NCBI RefSeq assembly: GCF_900104065.1
Contig: NZ_FNLC01000003.1
Location: 430,483-494,482, forward strand
Reading direction: 5' to 3'
From: Natronobacterium texcoconense
Lineage (GTDB): Archaea; Halobacteriota; Halobacteria; Halobacteriales; Natrialbaceae
Length of the DNA: 64,000 nt
The first letter of the stretch is position 1. The number at the start of each line of letters is the position of its first letter. Positions 1 to 10,899 of the stretch are shown here, piece after piece. A program made the position numbers and the translations under genes. The notes beneath the pieces are model-generated. The model saw only the letters and a program-made list of their open reading frames with translations. It did not search any database and had not been told where the DNA came from.

Positions 1-2187
1 ATGATCGACATGTTCGTCCCCGGTTTCCTGCCGGAAACGATCCTCGGCGTCGATCCCGACTGGATCGAGTTCGTCCTTGCGACGGCGCTGATGGCGACGC
101 TCGGCAAACACTTCATCGAGGGCGCGTACAAGTCACTGGTCAACAACTGCCAGGCGAACATGGACACGCTCGTGTCGGTCGGTACCACCACGGGCTACGT
201 CTACAGTACGGCCGTCGTCCTCGGTACCATCGAGGGTGGCCTTTACTTCGAGGCCGTCGCCTTCATCCTGTGGTTCATCTACCTCGGCGTCTGGCTCGAG
301 GCCCGCTCGAAGGCCCGCGCGAGTTCCGCGCTGCGGGAGTTGCTCGAGATGCAGGCCGAGGAAGCCACCGTCGTTGAGTGGGAGACGCCTCCGGCGTCTC
401 GAGCGGACGGCGACGCCGTCCCTGGTGACGAGATGGTCGTCCCGCTCGAGGAGGTCGAACCCGGCGACGTGATGAAGGTCCGACCGGGCGAGAAGGTGCC
501 GACGGACGGCGTCGTCGTCGACGGCCAGAGCGCGGTCGACGAGTCGATGGTCACCGGCGAGTCGGTTCCGGTCGAGAAAAGCGAGGACGACGAGGTCGTC
601 GGCTCGACGATCAACGAGAACGGCGTCCTCTACGTCGAAGCAACTAACGTCGGCGAAGAGACGGCGATCCAGCAGATCGTCCAGCGGGTCAAGGAGGCCC
701 AGGCGCGCCAACCCGACGTCCAGCGACTGGTCGACAAAGTCAGCGCCTACTTCGTCCCTGCGGTGATCGTCAACGCCGTCGTCTGGTCGATCCTGTGGTT
801 CTTCTTCCACGACGCGCTGTACCCCATCGCCTCCTCGCTTGGCGGATGGATCCCGCTGTTAGAGCCAGTCGGCGGCGGGCCCGTCGTCGGCGGCGTCCCC
901 GTCTTCGAGTTCTCGATCATCGTCCTCGCCTCCGCCATCCTGATCGCCTGTCCCTGCGCGCTGGGGCTGGCGACGCCGATGGCGACGATGGTCGGTTCCA
1001 CGCTATCGGCGAAAAACGGCGTCCTCTACAAGGGTGCCGACGTCCTCGAGAAGGCCCGCGGCATCGACACGGTCGTCTTCGACAAGACGGGGACGCTGAC
1101 CCACGGCGACATGCGGCTGACGGACGTCGTGCCGGTGGACGAAGCCGTCGAGACGGACGGGGGTGAGCCGAGCGGCGCGAGGCGATCCTCGTCGGACCCC
1201 GGGTCCGACGGTGGCGCACCAGCCGCCGATGGCGGCGTCCTCGAGGAAGCCGACGAACCCACCCCCGACGAGGACCTCCTCCTATCGGTCGCAGCAAGCG
1301 CCGAATCCGGCTCCGAACACCCGCTCGCACAGGCCATCGTAGCGGGGGCCGAAGAGCGCGGCGTCGACCTCGAGAATCCGACCGAGTTCGAGAACGTCCC
1401 CGGCCACGGCATCCGCGCGACGGTGCCCGAGGGCGAGGTGCTCGTCGGGAACCGCAAGCTGATGGCGGACAACGGCGTCGATCCCGCGCCCGTCGAGGCG
1501 ACGATGGAGCGACTCGAGCGCGAGGGCAAGACTGCGATGCTCGTTGCCTTGGACGGGGAACTACTCGGCGTCGTCGCCACCGCGGACACGGTCCGTGACA
1601 GCGCCAAGGAAACCGTCGCCGAGCTACAGGACCGTGGCTACGACGTGATGATGCTGACCGGCGACAACGAACGCACCGGCCGTGCGATCGGCGACCAGCT
1701 CGGGATGGACCCCGACGACGTCCACGCCGAAGTTCTCCCGGAGGACAAGGCCGACGAGATCGACGCGATCCAGGCAGACGGGAGTCGGGCTATCATGGTC
1801 GGCGACGGCGTCAACGACGCGCCCGCACTGACGACCGCTCACGTCGGCGTGGCGATCGGCTCCGGTACCGACGTCGCCATCGAGAGCGCCGACATCACGC
1901 TGATGCGGGACGACCCCGCCGACGTGCTGAAGGCAATGCGGGTCGCGAACGCGACCATCTCGAAGGTCCGCCAGAACCTGTTCTGGGCGTTCGTCTACAA
2001 CGCGACGCTGATCCCGATCGCGTCGATCGGCCTCCTGAACCCCGCTCTCGCGGGACTCGCGATGGCCGCCTCGAGCGTCTCGGTCGTCTCCAACAGCCTG
2101 GCGTTCATGCAGTGGGACCCCCACGAAGACTACGTCTTCTTGCCGTTCCGACCGTTCGTGTGGGTCTCCGAGAAGGTGACGGGCTGA
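1..2187 (+). CDS. copA: Cu(+)-exporting P1B-type ATPase, 5' end outside window
   Basis: Exports cuprous ions across the membrane using ATP. The visible 728 residues hold the core motifs: TGES (185-188), CPC in the transport helix (317-319), DKTGT with the phosphorylated Asp at 361, SEHP (438-441) and GDGVNDAP (601-608). The ATG at base 1 is probably an internal Met: the N-terminal metal-binding (HMA) domain and first helices expected of CopA are missing, so the gene continues upstream. A Gly/Ser/Glu-rich linker (about 386-420) lies between the phosphorylation and nucleotide-binding motifs. The stop codon overlaps the start of the DUF411 gene (ATGA), indicating translational coupling. CPC predicts Cu(+) or Ag(+); other soft metals are less likely. 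Confidence 0.92.
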   Translation: MIDMFVPGFLPETILGVDPDWIEFVLATALMATLGKHFIEGAYKSLVNNCQANMDTLVSVGTTTGYVYSTAVVLGTIEGGLYFEAVAFILWFIYLGVWLEARSKARASSALRELLEMQAEEATVVEWETPPASRADGDAVPGDEMVVPLEEVEPGDVMKVRPGEKVPTDGVVVDGQSAVDESMVTGESVPVEKSEDDEVVGSTINENGVLYVEATNVGEETAIQQIVQRVKEAQARQPDVQRLVDKVSAYFVPAVIVNAVVWSILWFFFHDALYPIASSLGGWIPLLEPVGGGPVVGGVPVFEFSIIVLASAILIACPCALGLATPMATMVGSTLSAKNGVLYKGADVLEKARGIDTVVFDKTGTLTHGDMRLTDVVPVDEAVETDGGEPSGARRSSSDPGSDGGAPAADGGVLEEADEPTPDEDLLLSVAASAESGSEHPLAQAIVAGAEERGVDLENPTEFENVPGHGIRATVPEGEVLVGNRKLMADNGVDPAPVEATMERLEREGKTAMLVALDGELLGVVATADTVRDSAKETVAELQDRGYDVMMLTGDNERTGRAIGDQLGMDPDDVHAEVLPEDKADEIDAIQADGSRAIMVGDGVNDAPALTTAHVGVAIGSGTDVAIESADITLMRDDPADVLKAMRVANATISKVRQNLFWAFVYNATLIPIASIGLLNPALAGLAMAASSVSVVSNSLAFMQWDPHEDYVFLPFRPFVWVSEKVTG

Positions 2188-2675
2188 TGGCCGGCGCTCG
2201 CTCGAGTCGGCGCGGCTTCCTCGCGGCGGGAGCCGCGACGATTGGCCTCACCGTCGCCGGCTGTCTCGGCGACAACACGGACGAGTGGGAATCCGGAGAG
2301 ACGTTCGCCGTCGCCTCGGCGACCCAGTATCAGGGCCCGAACTGCGACTGCTGTGACGTCTACGCCGACTACCTCGCGGATCACCTCGAGAGCGATCTCG
2401 AGACCGTCACCACCGACGACCTCGCGGGCGTCAAAGCCGGGTACGGAATCGCCGAGCCACTGCAAAGCTGTCACACTGTCGTGCTCGACGGGACGATCGT
2501 CGAGGGCCACGTGCCGGTCGAGGTCGTCGGGTCGGCGCTCTCCGACGACGTGACGGGAATCGCGCTCCCCGGAATGCCCGCCGGTTCGCCGGGGATGGGC
2601 GGCGAGAAAGACGAGACGTGGACGGTGTACGAACTCGAGGACGGCGGGGAACCGGCGGTCTATACGGAACTGTAA
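2187..2675 (+). CDS. DUF411 metal-binding Tat lipoprotein
   Basis: A 162-residue exported protein of the DUF411 family, which is associated with copper resistance. The N-terminus has a twin-arginine signal (SRRGFL, about 7-12) and a lipobox ending at Cys26 (VAGC), so it should be anchored on the outer face of the membrane. The mature part carries a C-x-C-C cluster (Cys53, 55, 56) and a later Cys-His pair (QSCH, near 94-95), the likely metal ligands. The start is set by the ATGA overlap with the copper ATPase stop and by the signal peptide beginning there. Proposed role: periplasm-side copper binding or delivery next to the exporter (inferred from family and context). Confidence 0.88.
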   Translation: MAGARSSRRGFLAAGAATIGLTVAGCLGDNTDEWESGETFAVASATQYQGPNCDCCDVYADYLADHLESDLETVTTDDLAGVKAGYGIAEPLQSCHTVVLDGTIVEGHVPVEVVGSALSDDVTGIALPGMPAGSPGMGGEKDETWTVYELEDGGEPAVYTEL

Positions 2676-2765
2676 TCGAAGCGTATCGTCCGGGAACCTG
2701 CTATCGTTTTTCAGGCGGCTCTGGCAGGCGAAAACAATGAGGGAGGTTCGGAGTGTTCGGGGCCG

Positions 2766-3047
2766 TCAGTGACACGCCTCGTGAGCGTGCTCGCCGTCGT
2801 GGTGAGCGTCGTGGTGTTCTCCGCGGTCGCCGGCGTGATGGGCATCGTGGTGAGCGTCGTGATGCTCTCCGTGGTCGCCGGCGTGGTGGTCAGCGTGATC
2901 GACCACGTGATCGGCCATCCAGTCGTGAGCGTCCGTCCAGTCGATTCCGTCGCCGTTACCGTCGTCTGCGCTCACGAGCGCTACGCCGCCGAGTAACGTG
3001 ACGGCGACGAGCGCGGCGAGTGCGATCCGGAGCGTGTGTCTGTGCAT
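2766..3047 (-). CDS. His-rich secreted metal-binding protein
   Basis: A 93-residue protein with an N-terminal signal-like hydrophobic segment (about 7-27) followed by an extremely His/Asp-rich tail ending in a Cys-His. A 16-residue block beginning HHAGD and containing GEHHDAHHD is present twice in tandem. The composition strongly suggests binding of copper, nickel or zinc outside the cell. It is transcribed towards the DUF411 gene from the opposite strand, inside the copper cluster. No catalytic domain is visible. I do not recognise a named family; the copper role is inferred from composition and neighbours. Confidence 0.75.
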   Translation of the reverse strand: MHRHTLRIALAALVAVTLLGGVALVSADDGNGDGIDWTDAHDWMADHVVDHADHHAGDHGEHHDAHHDAHHAGDRGEHHDAHHDGEHAHEACH

Positions 3048-3174
3048 TGCCTGTCACCTCGGTCGACTGTAGGTGCCGGGGAGATTTGTCGAACTGGGCG
3101 TGAACGAACTCGAGTGCGCCGCCCGAGAACGTCCGAGAACGTTTTTCGAGCGGTCTAATCGTTTCTCGCCGTGA

Positions 3175-3759
3175 TTACGACTCGAGGTCGTCGCTCGGGT
3201 ACACGCGGTACGTTCGTCCCTGTTTCTCGCGGTAGAGCAGCCCTCGTTTCTCGAGTTCGGTGACGGTCTGGCTGACCTTGCTCTTCGAGAAGTCGGCCCG
3301 ATCGCGGAGTTCGATCTGGGTCAATCCCGGCGACTCGAGGACGGGCTCGAGAACCCGGCGTTCGTCCTCGGGAAGGACGGTCAGCACGTCCGGTCTCGAG
3401 GGCTGGCTTTGATCCGCGTCGTCGATCGGTTCCTGTGATGGATCTGCGTCGGCAGAACCCTTCTCGCCACTCAATACGAACGGCTCCGCGGGCGGTTCTG
3501 CGCCCCGTCCCTCGTGGCCGACTCCATCCGCCCCGAGTTGATTCCGAACGAGTAGGTAGGCACCGGCGACGACGCTCGCGACGAGGACGGTGCCGAGCAG
3601 GTACCAGACCGGGTGGAAGCCGTGACCCATCCCGCCGTGGCCCATCATCTCGGCGTGGGCCTGCGTCTGTCGGTACGTCTGCCAGGCCGCACCGGCACCG
3701 AGGACGAGGATTCCGGCGACGAGGATCGCTACGGCGGCGTCGAGGGTCGTTCGGTCCAC
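3175..3759 (-). CDS. Membrane-anchored winged-helix regulator, putative copper sensor
   Basis: A 194-residue protein with two N-terminal transmembrane helices (about 8-27 and 50-70), an acidic linker and a C-terminal winged helix-turn-helix (about 120-190, MarR/DUF7343-like). The loop between the helices is rich in Met and His (MMGHGGMGHGFHP, about 38-50), the kind of sequence that binds Cu(+). The arrangement suggests a one-component sensor reading extracytoplasmic metal and acting on DNA inside. It is divergent from the SHOCT-CopB operon, with paired direct repeats in the shared upstream region. The sensing role is inferred; the HTH and membrane topology are visible. Confidence 0.78.
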   Translation of the reverse strand: MDRTTLDAAVAILVAGILVLGAGAAWQTYRQTQAHAEMMGHGGMGHGFHPVWYLLGTVLVASVVAGAYLLVRNQLGADGVGHEGRGAEPPAEPFVLSGEKGSADADPSQEPIDDADQSQPSRPDVLTVLPEDERRVLEPVLESPGLTQIELRDRADFSKSKVSQTVTELEKRGLLYREKQGRTYRVYPSDDLES

Positions 3760-3822
3760 TGTAGTCGTTTCGACGTTGTCCGGGCGGCTCCCTACCTGTT
3801 ACGATCTGGTGCCCGAGAACGC

Positions 3823-3882
3823 CCCTGGCAGCCGAACACGTTCCCTGGCAGACGCGTCTCCTCGAGCGTGTGAGGTCTATAT
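3823..3882. promoter_or_regulatory. Direct repeats and TATA box before the SHOCT-copB operon
   Basis: The 9-mer CCCTGGCAG occurs at 3823-3831 and again at 3843-3851, exactly 20 bp (two helical turns) apart. A TATA-like box (tctatatg, about 3874-3881) lies about 26-31 nt before the ATG at 3907, fitting a leaderless archaeal promoter. The repeats sit upstream of the TATA box, a position suited to an activator, and 64-92 bp from the start of the divergent regulator. Confidence 0.5.
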
Positions 3883-3906
3883 GTCTGTGCGTGGGAGTGA
3901 CAGTCG

Positions 3907-4287
3907 ATGGCTGCCGACGATTCCATCGCGCGAACCGTTCTGCTCGTCGGCGTAGTGCTCGTGTTCGGTCTCTTGCTCGTCTCGCTGCTCTCGATGACGG
4001 TCATGATGCCGATGATGGGTGGGTTCCACGGGAACTGGAACGGAACGACGGGCTTCGCGTGGCCCTGGCTGGTCGGCTGGGGGGTTCACGTTCTCCTGCT
4101 TCTGGCCGTCGGATACGCGCTGTACCGCGTTCTCGCTGGGTCGAGCGATCGGCCGACGGAACCCCGCGGCGATCGAGATCAGGCGTTAGAGGAACTCCGA
4201 ATCGCCTACGCCAGGGGTGAAATCTCGAGCGAGGAGTTCGAAGAACGGCGGGAGCGACTCGAGGGGGTGAGTCGATCCGATGAGTGA
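3907..4287 (+). CDS. SHOCT-domain membrane protein
   Basis: A 126-residue protein with two transmembrane segments (about 10-31 and 50-75) separated by a Met-rich loop ([13 protein letters not shown]), then a C-terminal SHOCT motif (about 95-120; [21 protein letters not shown]). SHOCT is a short oligomerisation/interaction motif without known catalysis. The gene overlaps the CopB-like ATPase start by 8 bp, so the two are co-translated. The Met-rich loop fits copper handling, but the exact role is unknown. Start chosen from the TATA box about 28 nt upstream. Confidence 0.8.
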   Translation: MAADDSIARTVLLVGVVLVFGLLLVSLLSMTVMMPMMGGFHGNWNGTTGFAWPWLVGWGVHVLLLLAVGYALYRVLAGSSDRPTEPRGDRDQALEELRIAYARGEISSEEFEERRERLEGVSRSDE

Positions 4288-6508
4288 GTCGGAACCCGTC
4301 CACGACGACCCGCCGGGGTCGAGCGGGAAGCCGACCGACGAGTACTGCTCGTGCTGTCGAGTCTGTCACTGCTACCGGGATATGCCGGAACCCGGCGGGG
4401 AGCCTCACGAGCACCGTCGGCCGGACCGCGACGAGGAGCACGACCACGATCACGGCGACGGCGCTCACGTCGATCACTCGGACCACGAAGAGATGTTCAA
4501 GCGCCGGTTTTTCATCTGCCTCGTCCTCTCGCTCCCGGTGCTGTATTACAGCCCGATGCTCCAGGAGTGGTTCGGGTACGCTGCGATCGCGTTCCCGGGA
4601 AGCGAGTTCGTCGGGCCAGTCCTCGGCGTCGTCGTCTTCGCATACGGTGGAATCCCGTTTCTTCGGATGGGTGCGGTCGAGGCCAGGAACCGTGAACCCG
4701 GAATGATGCTGCTGATCTCGCTGGCGATCACCGTCGCGTTCGTCTATAGCCTCGCCGCCGTCCTCTTCGGAATCGGCGAGCCGTTCTTCTGGGAACTCGT
4801 GACGCTGATCGTCATCTTTCTGCTGGGCCACTGGATCGAGATGCGGTCAGTCAGACGTGCGTCGGGGGCGCTCGACGAACTCGCGGAACTGCTCCCGGAC
4901 ACGGCCGAACGGATCGCGGAGGATGGGGGGACCGAGGAGGTCCCCGTCGACGACCTCGAGGAGGGCGACCTCGTGCTCGTCCGGCCGGGAGCGAACGTGC
5001 CTGCGGACGGCGTCGTCGAGGACGGGGAGTCGAAGGTCAACGAGGCGATGGTCACCGGCGAGTCCAAACCGGTCGCGAAGGAACCCGGCGACGAGGTCAT
5101 CGGCGGAACGACGAACCGGGAGGGGAGTCTGCGGGTCCGCATCTCGGCGACCGGCGACGAGACGACGCTGTCGGGGATCGTGCGACTCGTCGAGGAGGCC
5201 CAGGAGAGTCGCTCGCGGACGCAGGTGCTCGCCGATCGCGCGGCGGGGTGGCTCTTCTACGCCGCGATCGCAGTCGCGGCGGTGACGGCCGTCGCCTGGA
5301 CTGCCGCGGTCGGGTTCGGGCTCCCGGTGGTCGAACGGGTCGTCACGGTACTCGTGATCGCCTGCCCGCACGCGCTCGGACTGGCGGTTCCGCTCGTGGT
5401 CGCGATCAACACCTCGATGGCCGCCCGGAACGGCATGCTCGTCCGCGACCGAATCGCTATGGAGCAGGCCCGCGAACTCGACACGGTCGTCTTCGACAAG
5501 ACGGGGACGCTCACCGAGGGGGAACAAGGTATCGTCGACGTGGCGGCCGTCGAGGACTGGGACGCGGACGATGTGGTAACCCTCGCGGCCGCCGCCGAGG
5601 GTGACTCCGAACACGTGATCGCGCAGGCGATCCGCGAGGAGGCAAGCGAGCGTGACCTCGCGGTGCCCGACGTGCGCGGCTTCGAGGCCCTCGAGGGCCG
5701 TGGCGTTCGTGCGACGATCGAACGCGACGCGGTGCCAGCCGTCGTCGGCGAGACGGAGAGAGCGGACTCCGCCGAGGCGACCGATCGCGACGGCCACATG
5801 GTCTCGGTCGGCGGCCCCAACCTCCTTCGGCACCTCGAGATCGAACCTGATTCCGACCTCGAGCGGTTCGCGGACGAAGCCGGCGAACGCGGCGAAGGTG
5901 TGGTCTACGTCCTCCGGGACGAGCAGGTCGTCGGTGCGATAGCGCTGGCGGACGTGATCCGGGACGCGAGCTACGAGGCGATCGCTGCGCTCCACGGGAT
6001 GGACGTCGAGGTGGCGATGCTGACCGGCGACGACCGAGACGTGGCCCACAGCGTCGCCGACGACCTCGGGATCGACACCGTCTTCGCGGAGGTGTTGCCC
6101 GAGGATAAGGACGAGAAGATCGTCGAATTACAGGATCGGGGTCACCTCGTGGCGATGGTCGGCGACGGGGTCAACGACGCGCCGGCGCTGACTCGAGCGG
6201 ACGTCGGGATCGCCATCGGTTCCGGGACCGACGTGGCCGTCGAGTCGGCAGATGTGGTGCTCGTCGAGAACGATCCGCGAGACGTCGCGCGGCTCGTCCG
6301 CCTGAGCGTGAAAAGCTACCGGAAGATGCAGGAGAACATCGTCTGGGCGGCCGGCTACAACGTCTTCGCCCTGCCGCTGGCCGCAGGCGTGCTCGCACCG
6401 GTCGGCGTGTTGCTCTCGCCGGCCGTCGGCGCGGTGTTGATGTCCGCGAGTACGGTGATCGTGGCGATCAACGCCCAGCTACTGCGGCGTGCAGAACTGT
6501 CGCTCTGA
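4280..6508 (+). CDS. copB: CopB-like P1B-type ATPase (CPH class)
   Basis: A 742-residue heavy-metal ATPase. The N-terminus is Cys- and His-rich ([11 protein letters not shown], then an HDHDH-type segment to about 70), typical of CopB metal-binding tails in place of an HMA domain. Motifs: TGES (259-262), CPH (362-364), DKTGT with Asp406, and GDGVNDAP (628-635). CPH marks the P1B-3 class linked to Cu(2+)/Cu(+)/Ag(+) export. The usual nucleotide-binding SEHP reads SEHV (443-446), keeping the His but losing the Pro. It follows the SHOCT gene with an 8-bp overlap and complements the CPC-type ATPase at the left edge. Confidence 0.92.
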   Translation: MSESEPVHDDPPGSSGKPTDEYCSCCRVCHCYRDMPEPGGEPHEHRRPDRDEEHDHDHGDGAHVDHSDHEEMFKRRFFICLVLSLPVLYYSPMLQEWFGYAAIAFPGSEFVGPVLGVVVFAYGGIPFLRMGAVEARNREPGMMLLISLAITVAFVYSLAAVLFGIGEPFFWELVTLIVIFLLGHWIEMRSVRRASGALDELAELLPDTAERIAEDGGTEEVPVDDLEEGDLVLVRPGANVPADGVVEDGESKVNEAMVTGESKPVAKEPGDEVIGGTTNREGSLRVRISATGDETTLSGIVRLVEEAQESRSRTQVLADRAAGWLFYAAIAVAAVTAVAWTAAVGFGLPVVERVVTVLVIACPHALGLAVPLVVAINTSMAARNGMLVRDRIAMEQARELDTVVFDKTGTLTEGEQGIVDVAAVEDWDADDVVTLAAAAEGDSEHVIAQAIREEASERDLAVPDVRGFEALEGRGVRATIERDAVPAVVGETERADSAEATDRDGHMVSVGGPNLLRHLEIEPDSDLERFADEAGERGEGVVYVLRDEQVVGAIALADVIRDASYEAIAALHGMDVEVAMLTGDDRDVAHSVADDLGIDTVFAEVLPEDKDEKIVELQDRGHLVAMVGDGVNDAPALTRADVGIAIGSGTDVAVESADVVLVENDPRDVARLVRLSVKSYRKMQENIVWAAGYNVFALPLAAGVLAPVGVLLSPAVGAVLMSASTVIVAINAQLLRRAELSL

Positions 6509-6515
6509 CCGCCCC

Positions 6516-8471
<1,956 letters not shown>

Positions 8472-8481
8472 AGATCGGCCT

Positions 8482-8498
8482 GTACGACGTTGTCGTAC
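8482..8498. promoter_or_regulatory. Inverted repeat upstream of acs
   Basis: GTACGAC-GTT-GTCGTAC is a perfect 7-bp inverted repeat with a 3-nt spacer, starting 11 bp upstream of the acs start codon. Its dyad symmetry and position over the promoter-start region suggest a repressor operator, or a hairpin if it is transcribed. Function is inferred. Confidence 0.45.
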
Positions 8499-8571
8499 CT
8501 GAGCGTTGTGGCTTCCCCCATCGATCACCGGATCCCTGCCGCTCTCCGTCGTGACATGGAAAGACAGTTCC

Positions 8572-8592
8572 CCGACCGTCCCGAACGGTCGG
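8572..8592. promoter_or_regulatory. Inverted repeat at hisG start
   Basis: CCGACCGT-CCCGA-ACGGTCGG is a perfect 8-bp inverted repeat with a 5-nt spacer. It ends 3 bp before the hisG ATG and covers about -24 to -4. This is where RNA polymerase would initiate on a leaderless transcript, so it could be an operator. It differs in sequence from the repeat on the acs side. Confidence 0.45.
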
Positions 8593-8595
8593 TAA

Positions 8596-9453
8596 ATGCG
8601 AATCGCCGTTCCCAACAAGGGCCGCCTGCACGAGCCGACGATCGACCTTCTCGAGCGGGCGGGACTCCACCTCGAGAACGGTGCCGACCGGAAACTGTAC
8701 GCCGACACCGTCGATCCCGAAGTCTCCGTGCTGTTCGCTCGCGCAGCGGACATTCCGGAGTACGTCGCCGACGGCGCGGCCGATATGGGGATCACGGGCT
8801 ACGATCAGGTTCAGGAGGCTCGCGTCGAGAACGTCGTGGAACTGCTCGACCTCGAGTTCGGAACCTGCAGGCTCGTTCTCGCCGCGCCGGAGGACGGCGA
8901 CATCGATTCGGTCGCCGACCTCGAGGGTGGGACCGTGGCAACCGAGTTTCCGAACATCACGCGGGACTTCTTCGACGAGACCGGTGTCGCCCCCGATATC
9001 GTCGAGGTCACTGGCGCGACCGAACTCACGCCACACGTCGAGATGGCCGACGCCATCGTCGACATCACCAGCACGGGGACGACGCTGAAGATGAATCGGC
9101 TGGCCGTCGTCGAGGAGGTCCTCTCGAGTTCCGTCCGTCTCTTTGCCCGAGAAGACGTCCTCGAGGAGCCGAAAGTCGAGGAGGTTCGAACCGCGCTGGC
9201 CTCCGTGAAACAGGCCGAAGGCAAACGCTACCTGATGATGAACGTTCCCGAGGAGCGACTCGAGGACGTTCGAGACGTGATCCCGGGAATGGGCGGGCCG
9301 ACGGTGATGGACATCGCAGACGAGAACGGTAACGGCAAGGTCGCAGTCCACGCCGTCGTCGACGAGAGCGACGTTTTCGAGACGATCACGGACGTCAAGC
9401 AGGCGGGCGCGAGCGACATCTTGGTGACCGAGATCGAGCGACTGGTCGAATAA
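8596..9453 (+). CDS. hisG: ATP phosphoribosyltransferase (long form)
   Basis: Catalyses the first step of histidine biosynthesis: ATP plus PRPP to phosphoribosyl-ATP. The 285-residue length and the extra C-terminal domain (about 210-285, ending [14 protein letters not shown]) identify the long HisG form that needs no HisZ and is feedback-inhibited by histidine. The N-terminal [11 protein letters not shown] and the DITSTGTTL phosphate-binding region (about 155-163) are typical. It stands alone, divergent from acs; hisA lies 26 kb away, so histidine genes are dispersed here as is common in haloarchaea. Confidence 0.95.
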   Translation: MRIAVPNKGRLHEPTIDLLERAGLHLENGADRKLYADTVDPEVSVLFARAADIPEYVADGAADMGITGYDQVQEARVENVVELLDLEFGTCRLVLAAPEDGDIDSVADLEGGTVATEFPNITRDFFDETGVAPDIVEVTGATELTPHVEMADAIVDITSTGTTLKMNRLAVVEEVLSSSVRLFAREDVLEEPKVEEVRTALASVKQAEGKRYLMMNVPEERLEDVRDVIPGMGGPTVMDIADENGNGKVAVHAVVDESDVFETITDVKQAGASDILVTEIERLVE

Positions 9454-9481
9454 GACGCGCTCGCCGTTCTCTCGAGCCGAC

Positions 9482-9985
9482 TCAGTAGTCGCCCTGGTTA
9501 CTGTAGATCCGTTCGTGGCTGTGCGTGTAGATCTCTAGCAGGTTCCCCCAGGGATCCTTGCAGTAGGTCATTCGGTAGTGGTGGTCGGGGAACAGTTCCC
9601 AGATTTCGGTGTGGTGCTCGCCGCCACTGTCGTCGATTTCGGCCGCGAGTTCCTCGATGTTCGGATCGATCACACAGACGTGGAAATACCCCTCCTCTTT
9701 CGGTTCCGGGTCGGACGCCTCCTGTTCGTCGAACTCGAACAACTCGAGGGCGGTCCGCCCGCCGGTCCCGAGGTGGGCGATCTGCACTTCTTCGAACTCC
9801 CCGAGTACGTCCAGACACAGTCGCGAGATATGTGATTCGCCGTCCCCGGCTACCGGCTGGGGACCCATGATGCAGTCGAAACCGAGGGTCGTCTCGTACC
9901 AGTCGATCGCTTCCTCGACGTCGGGGACGGTCGCGCCGACGTGTGCGAACGGTCGCGGCTGTGGCCGTTGCTGGGTGTCGGACAT
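9482..9985 (-). CDS. VOC (glyoxalase/dioxygenase fold) family protein
   Basis: A 167-residue single-chain vicinal-oxygen-chelate protein. It begins with the typical AHVGATVPDVEEAIDWYETTLGF pattern (compare HVGLTVSDLDRSLAFY in the family) and ends each half with metal-ligand candidates: His15, an ALELFEF segment and DPWGNLLEIY (about 145-155). The family includes glyoxalase I, epimerases and extradiol dioxygenases; substrate cannot be told from sequence. It converges on hisG and is probably monocistronic. Confidence 0.82.
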   Translation of the reverse strand: MSDTQQRPQPRPFAHVGATVPDVEEAIDWYETTLGFDCIMGPQPVAGDGESHISRLCLDVLGEFEEVQIAHLGTGGRTALELFEFDEQEASDPEPKEEGYFHVCVIDPNIEELAAEIDDSGGEHHTEIWELFPDHHYRMTYCKDPWGNLLEIYTHSHERIYSNQGDY

Positions 9986-10059
9986 CGGAACGGACGTCTC
10001 CAGACAGTCGCAAAAACGTTGTGCGGGCCTTTCCAGGGGCTAGTACCGTCTCGTCGTCG

Positions 10060-10470
10060 TTACCGGAACGTGCTCGCGACGACGTCCTCGACCGTCCCGT
10101 CGTCGCCCGAAAGCAGCGACTCGAGCGCCGCCAGTTCTCTGCCGGGCGAGACGAGGCCGCGTTCCCGGTCGTAGACGACGAGGCCGCAGGACTCGAGCAG
10201 CGGCAGGTGGGTTTGTCGCAGGGCGACGTAGACGCGCTGGCGGAGTTCCAGCAGCGTCGTGACGAACGTCGCGTCCTTCTCGTCGTCGGCGAGTTGCCCG
10301 GCGAGCGTCCCGAGCGCGATCGGTTCGTCGGCCTCGAGGATCGTTCGCAGCACCGATCGTCGTCGGTCGTTCTCGAGCGCGCGACGGAGCTGTGCGCGAG
10401 AGAGCGGACGATCGTCGGCACTACCGGGTTCGCGAGAGACTGGCCGATCGAGGTAGATCGTCATGGACAT
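10060..10470 (-). CDS. DUF7344-type winged-helix regulator
   Basis: A 136-residue haloarchaeal protein with a winged-helix domain (about 20-100): RRALENDRRRSVLRTILEADEPIALGTLA, then a recognition-helix region and a wing ending in LVVYDRERGLVSPG. This pattern is widespread in haloarchaea as putative transcription regulators. The start is taken as the first ATG of MSMTIYLD; a second ATG two codons later is equally possible. There is no membrane segment. It is divergent from the small HTH gene at 10684. Confidence 0.75.
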   Translation of the reverse strand: MSMTIYLDRPVSREPGSADDRPLSRAQLRRALENDRRRSVLRTILEADEPIALGTLAGQLADDEKDATFVTTLLELRQRVYVALRQTHLPLLESCGLVVYDRERGLVSPGRELAALESLLSGDDGTVEDVVASTFR

Positions 10471-10683
10471 CGAATGGTCACGGCGACGAACGGATAAAGC
10501 CGCCACCCCGTTTCGACGCTCGACAACAGTTTCGCTCGATCTCGACGAATTCAGGGGTTATGAACGATATAACTCGAATTGATGGTTCGGTAAAACTGTC
10601 CTAATCGTCATTTTCTCGGGTGAACCGTCGGTCGCACCGAAACCACTATGGGATCCTGTGTGGTGTGGCATCAGTAACCACCC

Positions 10684-10899
10684 ATGGTGGGCTGTCCCGA
10701 TCGGTCACTGCTCGCAGCACTCGACGAGCACGGGCCCGTACGAGTGACGTCGCTCGCGAGCGAACTCGACGCCCACCCGATTACGGTCACCCAGCGCTGT
10801 GACGACCTTCGATCGGACGGCTACGTCCGCCGAATGTCGGCGGACACCTACACGCTCACCGAGGACGGCCGGGAGTACCTGCTGACTCTCACCGAGTGA
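10684..10899 (+). CDS. Small winged-helix DNA-binding protein
   Basis: A 71-residue stand-alone winged helix: a first helix (SLLAALDEHGPVRVTSLASEL), a recognition helix (HPITVTQRCDDLRSDGYV) and a wing (RMSADTYTLTEDGREYLL). It resembles MarR/PadR-type small regulators of haloarchaea. It carries no sensor domain, so it probably acts as a dimer or with a partner. Its 3' end overlaps the ion-channel gene on the other strand by 11 bp. Confidence 0.75.
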   Translation: MVGCPDRSLLAALDEHGPVRVTSLASELDAHPITVTQRCDDLRSDGYVRRMSADTYTLTEDGREYLLTLTE

